Positions 58,401-64,000 of a stretch of DNA of 64,000 nucleotides are shown here, in pieces. The notes beneath the pieces were generated by a model, which saw only the letters and a list, made by a program, of their open reading frames with translations, had not been told where the DNA came from and made no database searches. Position 1 is the stretch's first letter. Each line of letters starts with the position of its first letter. Made by a program: the position numbers and the translations under genes. The stretch covers positions 62,001-126,000 of the forward strand of contig JBAMDO010000061.1 in assembly GCA_037074765.1 (NCBI GenBank), read 5' to 3'. This DNA is from Mansonella perstans. Lineage: Eukaryota > Nematoda > Chromadorea > Rhabditida > Onchocercidae.

Positions 58401-61400
58401 ATTGATTTTTTGTCAAGAAACACTGCGAAACAAAAGGAAAAACTTGTTTTAGTCAAAAAATATATTAAAAAAGAATGAAAAAAGAGAAACGAAAGAAAAA
58501 TCAGCTTTTTGATTAAAATTTAGTCAAAATTTCCATACAAACAAATCATTTGTTAGTGTTTGTTGAAACATTCAAAAGTATTTTTTGCGACAAATTCGTT
58601 TGATGAAAAATTAATATTTAAACAATTGAAGTCACGTGAACTGTTCAAAACTTTCTTTTTGCATTTCACGCGGAATATTTCTCACTTCAAAAGTCACAAA
58701 GAGAAGTAAAGTTAGGAAAGGGCTGAGAAAGTACTGCGTCAAAAGAATAATTTTTTAAGTGGCGAAGAAAAAGATTTTTCTTCCCGAAACTTCCGCATTA
58801 TTTAGCTTTGAAATTTTACATCGGAAAGACTTGAAAGTGAAAGGAATTGAACGAATTATTTAACACAAACACTTTCCTTCGTCTGTTCATTATTTTGGTC
58901 AAAAATAGTTTTGTTTTCTGGCTTCCTTCATTCTCTTTTTTTAGTTTTAAAATTGAAATAATTTTAATCCATTTCAGTCACTTCTTACTAGAATTACCCA
59001 TTTCAAAATTGAAATGTTTGGTTTGAGCAATAGAAAAGAATTCTTTTTACTTATTTCTGTGTAAACTTTTTGAAATGTTCAGTTTTTCTGTGTCTTCTTT
59101 TTCATTAAAATTTTTCAAATTTATAAAGTTTAAATTTAAAACATCTCATCAGTTCATTCTATGGAATGTATAATTAAGGCAATGCTTTCTTGCTTCATAC
59201 ATTTGATATTTATAAAATCTTTTTTCAGTTATTCAGCAATTCAATCTTTTTTATTTAAAAATTTCTTTTAATTTCGTAAAGTTTTATTCAAAAAATTTCA
59301 AATTAAAATTTCGAAAATTACATTCTTTTTGTTTTTATATGCTTTTTTTTAGATAACAAATAGTATTTTTTTTGATCGTCAAAATAGCAAAACAATGAAC
59401 ATGAATGTTACTCCAATTGATTTCAATCGTACTGGCAACGGTCCAATAGCAAATTCAACACCAAAAACGGACTCGTCAAAATCCGATTATCCGGCAAATA
59501 TTGACGAGGAAAAACCTGTCGTATGTTTCTTTTTGTCCCTTTTCCTTTTTCTCTCTTTCACTTTCTCCCTCTCTTCGCCAATAATTCATGCAATATTTCA
59601 CTTATAAATAAATTGCAAATATTTATCAAGTATTTAATTACTATTGTAATTTATTACATTTGAATGAATGAATAAAATGAACGTAACAAAAATGAAAATT
59701 AAAAAAAAAAATTTTGAATAAATATTAGCAAAAAAATTTGCAGTAGCATTTAATCCAAAAACACAAATAATTAAACTTTGAATTCAAATTATTCAGAAAA
59801 TATAAATGATTGAATTTAAATTCAAATTAGAATTTTATACTCCTCTTTTTGTGATTTGTAGATTGTTGATCAAGCAAAGCATCTATCAAAACGTCGAAAA
59901 ACAAAATATGGCTCATATAAAACGTTAAATGTTGATGCTTACAAGTACGTTTCCTTTTTTCTTTTTCTGAAACAGGCGTTTTTCCATTCGTCATTTCAAA
60001 TCTTTTTTAAACTTCTAGAATATCTGAGTGATAAAAAATTTACAAATTGAATTTTCTTAGCAAAATTTTATATTTCTTTTGGCAAAAAAAATCTTACCTT
60101 TTTTTCATTTCTTTCAAAAAATTCAATTTGATTTTTAAATTTAGCAGTGATTTGGATGATCTTTGCGATCCGGATTTTTATTTAACTTATACGTCACAAG
60201 GAACAACACCGATCGTAACTAATGCAATGGAGTCCGGTAGAACAAACGGTGATATTAGGAAGGCGAATGAAAGAAATGGGTTTGATGGTGTGATGGCAAA
60301 AAGGAACGAGCCTGGTTTCAGATTTACGGAAGTACCGGAAAAAAATAAAATTTATCGGTAAATTTTATCCGATTAGAACAATTAATTTCTTAAAGAAATT
60401 ATTATAATTTATGATTGAGAACTTTTCATTGAAAACCTTTACTTTTTTAATTAATTGAGGAAAAATTAAAGATTCAAACAACAAAAAACAATTTATTATA
60501 TAAATAATGAATTTAATATATATATATATATATTAATTTTACTCAAAATGAAAATATTCGTTGAGTAAAATTTTCAATAATACTGAGATACTTAAATACA
60601 CATATAATGCTTATATGTAAGTGCAAAAATTGAAATATTCAAAAAAGAGAAAAAACTTTTTTCATTTTATATTGAAATGCTTAATAATCTTTTGATGAAT
60701 TTAATATAGTCGTTACAAGTGTTTGTTTTCTAAGTACCAATTAATTCTTACTAAATCTCATGTAATCTTTATAAGTTCTCGATACTACAATACTTAATAA
60801 CTCATATAATTTCAATGAATTCCGATGCATAAATAGATTTACGTATAATCAATAAATATCCAATTATATTAATTTTTAGTGAATTTCGTAATTTTGCATA
60901 ATTTATCAAATAGCATAAGCAATGAAAACTTGCTAATTATTGGCCAACTTTTTCTTGCATTAAAAATTAAATGACCAATTAAAAAATTGTCCCGAGAAAG
61001 ACTGGCGAGTACTTCTTGCCTTGCTATTTTGATGACTTGCAAGTGCATCTGCCATTCATGTTATAAGTCTTTGAGCAGTCATGCAATACCTGCAAAGTGC
61101 AGCGATACAGTGACTGTGTGGTAATTTCTTTTAGTTTAAAAGCCGAGTTTTTCAGCTCACACTAATAATCAAAGCAAATATTTGATTTAATAGATTAATT
61201 GAATCAAATACTTGTTTAAATTCGTTCTGCCTTTTTTCTGCTCTCTCTCACTCTTTCACTTAAATTTCAGTACTTAAAATTGGTAACAAAAAAGAATTTA
61301 ATTACCGAAGAAATTATTTATCGATCGAATGAAAGCAGGATTGCAAATGCTTACACAACAAAACGGAATTTCGTTTCTAAGTAATAAACAATCGTTTGCT

Positions 61401-63704
61401 TAAGAAATTAAGTAAACAGAAGATGTAAACGAACAAATTTAATCTTCTATAAAACATTATTGATTGCATCTCACTTGCAAAACACTATTTCAAGATAATT
61501 ATTCTTCTCTCATCTTTTTTTTTTCAAATTTAAATTCGAAATTCAGTTCAAAAATTTGAATTGCAAGCTCAGCTAAATCCAAATTATTAGTCATTCTTGC
61601 TACACATATAATAGATTTTAACAATTTTCATAGCAAAAATCATTTCATTTTGCTTTTTGTATTTTTGAATCGAAATTCAAATTTAATTTCGGAAAATCAA
61701 TTCAAAAAGTACAAGCTAAATTTATAACATTTCCACTGTGTTTATGCTACTACACGTTGATATAATTTTGGAAGAAAAAAATATATTTTTTAAGAAATCA
61801 AACAACTCTCGATGACCATTTCTTCTCGTCATCAAAGCCAAGAATTTCGCCTGATAATTTCAACCAGGATAGTCGAGAAGCATTTCGAATGCGCAATTGT
61901 CGTTCTGCTGCTTCCGCACCGTTTTATCGGTAGATAGAAATTTGTTGAAGAAAAAACAAAAAAGAATAAAGAAAATTTTGATAATTTTATAATTAATTTA
62001 AAAAATTTTTTGGAGAGAAGAAAAAACTTAGAATATTTACAATTTCTTTCCTAGGTACAAATTTTAATCTATTATTCTTCTCAATTATTCTCCAATTAGT
62101 TTAATGTATTTGGAACTTAATCATTTGTTCAATTAGTTTTGAATGAATTTTCAAAATTGTCCAAATAAATAATGAATAACTGAAATCAGCGAATTCATTT
62201 ATTCATTCATTCATTTAACTATTCAATCAGTCACTCATTCATTCATTCAATCATTTAGTCCGTTATTCATTTATTCATTCATTTATCCATTCCATTCCAT
62301 TTCTAAATTGATCAATCATTTTTTCAAGTGAATCATCGCACGGCAATCGATTATTTGCTCACAATCGTTATGATTCATTGACAGATGCTGAAAATGCTGA
62401 TGATTGGCTGAAATTTCAATTGAAAAAATTGAAAGCGAAAAGGGACAATAATCCGGAAATGTTACGACGGAAACGACAAGAAAAATTACTACTGGAGGTT
62501 TGCAGTTTCTGCTCATTCCAATCTAAATGAATTACACAACTGTTGATCGATCAGCAAATTCACTAATCATGAAAATGCTGATTGAATTTAAAAACATTTT
62601 CTTGTCGTGCAATTTTTTCAAAGTATTATTTTGTCTGATTAAAGAAAAGAAAATTTAACGAAAAGCAACGATACAAATTATGAAGAAAAAAGACAGCGCT
62701 GAATTAATTCAAATCGCTATTAAATTAGTTTTTATTCCCAAATAAATATTTCAGAGCAATCAATTGAATTTTCTCGTTTAAAAATGAAATAAAATATGTT
62801 CAAATGATAAACGAAAAAAAGAAATGCAAAATATAAGCGTAATAAAAATTTCTATTTTACAGGAATTGAAACATGTAAATAATGATAGGCAAATAGCGCG
62901 TGAAATTGATGAACGTACGTATAGCTTAGAAAGTTACGGACAATCCATTGATCCGTTAACGGAATATCGTGTGGAAGAGGAACGTTTACAGAGTGTACGT
63001 TCACCATATCATGATAACGGTGATAACCGATTTACTGATGAGATAATCAATACAGTTCGAAAAACAGACTCTAACAATTCATCGTCAGTTTTACCACGGA
63101 AGTAAGTTCCTTTTTGTTTTCGTGTTTACACGACACTTTACATTTCTTTTTTAATTTTTAAAATTTTAATTGCAAGTTTTTTTCGAAAATTTTTTTATTT
63201 TCGACATGCGTCTTTTTTCACTTTTATTTGCTCCTTTTTTCAGATATTTTTTCTACTATATACTTATGCCTTTTTTGTTGGAATTTCGAAATCTATTACA
63301 GGCCTCCAGATATTGTACGGCATAAGCCTCCAACACCACCACTGCGACCTCGCTCACAGAGTCCATCAAATCTCTCTTCAAGGCGATATCGTATTAGGAC
63401 ACCTTTTCAAGAAGTAAAAATCTTTATTTGACATTGATAAAATTTCACTGATCTCTTGCAAAATTATCGAAAATTTTTGAAACAAAACGGATATCATTAT
63501 ATTATTATTATAACATTATGTTGATAATGTTCTGATGATAGTAATTTTATTTGACTGTTATAATGATAAGCTTTGGTGATAGTTTTGTTTCTCTAGACAC
63601 AATATCAGCGTGAACGAAGTCAAATTAATCGTACTGATAGCAGCGAACGTGATATTGGTGATTTTGATGATAATGATTTCGGCTACTTGACAAATATCGT
63701 AAAA
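26378..63704 (+). CDS. tns-1: Tensin-type focal-adhesion protein, 5' part (20 exons, continues off the edge)
   Basis: Tensins link integrin adhesions to actin. Exons: 26378-27145, 39019-39142, 40544-40641, 42003-42238, 42662-42745, 43810-43965, 44135-44343, 45215-45385, 48840-48955, 54973-55070, 55983-56123, 57236-57455, 59353-59520, 59862-59944, 60145-60357, 61795-61929, 62329-62497, 62863-63101, 63302-63413, 63597-63704. All phases join, giving 1216 codons. The phosphatase-like domain runs from YVTERII (about residue 291) to the R437 junction, with the loop HCKGGCSR at 385-392. The C2 domain follows (about 438-575). Next comes a linker rich in Pro, Ser and charge, with PPLPPPKP at 660-667 and KPPTPPLRPR at 1151-1160, likely SH3 or EVH1 ligands. 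SH2 and PTB domains are expected beyond 64000. The first exon joins in phase 0, but an 11.9-kb intron separates it, so its membership is less certain. Confidence 0.88.
27990..28330. repeat. Degenerate tatcat/atcaca-rich cryptic repeat
   Basis: Repeated words such as tatcat, atcacac and catatctatg recur at irregular intervals. No fixed period, so this is cryptic simplicity or a very old decayed satellite. Confidence 0.5.
29136..29158 (+). repeat. Poly(A) tract, 23 bases
   Basis: Uninterrupted A run in the first tensin intron. Confidence 0.9.
30360..30378 (+). repeat. Poly(A) tract, 19 bases
   Basis: Uninterrupted A run in the first tensin intron. Confidence 0.9.
33310..33560. repeat. Imperfect ATT/ATC/ACT trinucleotide-like repeat
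   Basis: Dense words attatt, atcatt, actact and gctact with no strict period. It opens a spurious minus-strand frame full of Ile, Thr and Val. Confidence 0.7.
34326..34454. repeat. TG/TATG microsatellite
   Basis: Mostly alternating TG with interspersed TATG units over about 115-130 bases. Long TG runs can adopt Z-DNA and are prone to length change. Apparent open frames of Cys-Val repeats through it are artefacts. Confidence 0.97.
37183..37263. repeat. GAAT/GGAT tetranucleotide array
   Basis: About 20 tandem tetranucleotides of the form gaat with gata, gatt, gagt and ggat variants. Its reverse complement matches the ATTC array at 62191-62303 in a later intron of the same gene. Confidence 0.95.
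40544..42745 (+). other. Tensin phosphatase-like domain exons
   Basis: Coding parts 40544-40641, 42003-42238 and 42662-42745. The segment resembles the PTEN/tensin/auxilin phosphatase fold: HYKIFNVSKKRNDLGRLH, then ELGWPEELAPPLDRLCSIC, then NVAVIHCKGGCSRAA and IVIAAYMHY. The P-loop keeps the nucleophile-position Cys (codon 42168-42170) and the Arg (codon 42186-42188). The expected general-acid region is WPEEL, with Glu where PTEN has Asp, and the residue after the Arg is Ala rather than Thr. Confidence 0.85.
43810..45385 (+). other. Tensin C2-domain exons
   Basis: Coding parts 43810-43965, 44135-44343 and 45215-45280 carry the PTEN-type C2 fold, which packs against the phosphatase domain: RYVKYFSSLLCG, TVYLHSIMLTNF, FKIYERMQPV, LPLRGDILVKCFQ, FFRCQFNTCTF, YREELDNIF and VIEFIFLTE. 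The remainder of the last exon is linker with DYSRADSYENF, in which YEN fits a Grb2-type SH2 ligand (YxN). Confidence 0.85.
45549..45568 (+). repeat. Poly(A) tract, 20 bases
   Basis: Uninterrupted A run in a tensin intron. Confidence 0.9.
46423..46452. repeat. CT dinucleotide run
   Basis: Near-perfect (CT)n with one G, in a tensin intron; a GA run lies about 190 bases upstream and is complementary to it. Confidence 0.9.
51215..51500. repeat. Imperfect TAC/TGC/AAC trinucleotide repeat block
   Basis: Dense ctactg, gctaca, actact and caactg words with frame-preserving threefold spacing. This creates overlapping open frames of up to 123 codons consisting almost only of Leu, Thr and Tyr, which are not taken as genes. 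Confidence 0.85.
54038..54059 (+). repeat. Poly(T) tract, 22 bases
   Basis: Uninterrupted T run in a tensin intron; read on the minus strand it would be a poly(A) tail, but no retroposon body is recognisable next to it. Confidence 0.9.
55216..55279. repeat. 24-bp tandem repeat, about 2.6 copies
   Basis: Units containing gtggtatgtgaaaaagtttg plus gtat repeat exactly twice and partly a third time, inside the intron between 55071 and 55982. The related piece atgccaccattccttgtggtatgtg precedes the first unit. Confidence 0.9.
62191..62303. repeat. ATTC tetranucleotide array
   Basis: attc repeats with atta, agtc and atcc variants, ending about 25 bases before the acceptor of the exon at 62329. 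It overlaps the place where a branch site and polypyrimidine tract would be expected and may influence recognition of that exon. Confidence 0.95.
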
Positions 63705-63712
63705 GTAAGTTT

Positions 63713-63735
63713 ACTCATTCATTCATTCATTTATC
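63713..63735. repeat. Short ATTC array
   Basis: About five copies of attc a few bases after the donor of the last visible tensin exon. Same motif as the larger array at 62191. Confidence 0.85.
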
Positions 63736-64000
63736 ATCAAAGAAATGACCACAAAAAAAATTATTATTCCGTTTTTGTCTGTTTGTATAGTTTTTTTATC
63801 GCTTATCTGTCTCCTCAAATATTCCATCCTTTTTTTTGCTATATGTTAGCGAATTTCTAAAAGAATAAAAAATTCTCATTTCCCGTGCTAACTACTGGTC
63901 ATTACTAATGCTTTCAGATTCAATCGAAAAAACTTTTTTATTATTCTCCTTGTCAAAACTTCCTATAATCTCCTTTGTTGAAATATATTTAATTACACAT

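Overview
The window is strongly AT-rich eukaryotic DNA with compact exons, introns that open in GTAWGT/GTTWGT and close in TTTTCAG, and coding starts sitting 0 to 17 bases after a splice-acceptor sequence with no visible 5' exon. That last feature is typical of nematode spliced-leader trans-splicing. Together with the protein families it points to a nematode. The large AT-rich introns and abundant simple repeats resemble a parasitic (spirurid/filarial-type) nematode more than Caenorhabditis, but the species is an inference.

Layout, left to right. (1) At the left edge is the 5' end of a minus-strand gene encoding a protein with a putative signal peptide (1-107). (2) From about 160 to 4015 two diverged copies of one sequence lie in opposite orientation around 3.2 kb without a recognisable gene. 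(3) From 4430 to 9014 on the minus strand is a 13-exon gene for an Ada2 (TADA2) transcriptional adaptor, with ZZ finger, SANT domain and the conserved ADA box. (4) Between 9015 and 15291 is a divergent intergenic region with two minisatellites, each 0.4-0.7 kb upstream of one flanking gene. (5) From 15292 to 20774 on the plus strand is a complete 13-exon alanine aminotransferase gene of 522 residues. (6) From 20775 to 26377 is intergenic DNA, including a GC-richer block at about 24.1-24.6 kb that may be a gene relic. (7) From 26378 to 63704 and off the right edge is a tensin-type gene: a large first exon, an 11.9-kb intron, a PTEN/tensin phosphatase-like domain, a C2 domain, and a long proline/serine-rich region. 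The SH2 and PTB domains expected in tensins must lie beyond the window.

In the Ada2, aminotransferase and tensin models all proposed exon phases join without a frameshift, which is the main support for the exon boundaries. The three genes have unrelated jobs (chromatin acetylation, amino-acid metabolism, integrin adhesion) and nothing suggests an operon. The most interesting points are a complete Cys-x5-Arg phosphatase signature in the tensin, a DSGxxS degron-like motif in its linker, a hydrophobic N-terminal extension with a second in-frame Met in the aminotransferase, the paired minisatellites, and the inverted repeat. I found no CRISPR array, no rRNA or tRNA gene, and no intact transposon.
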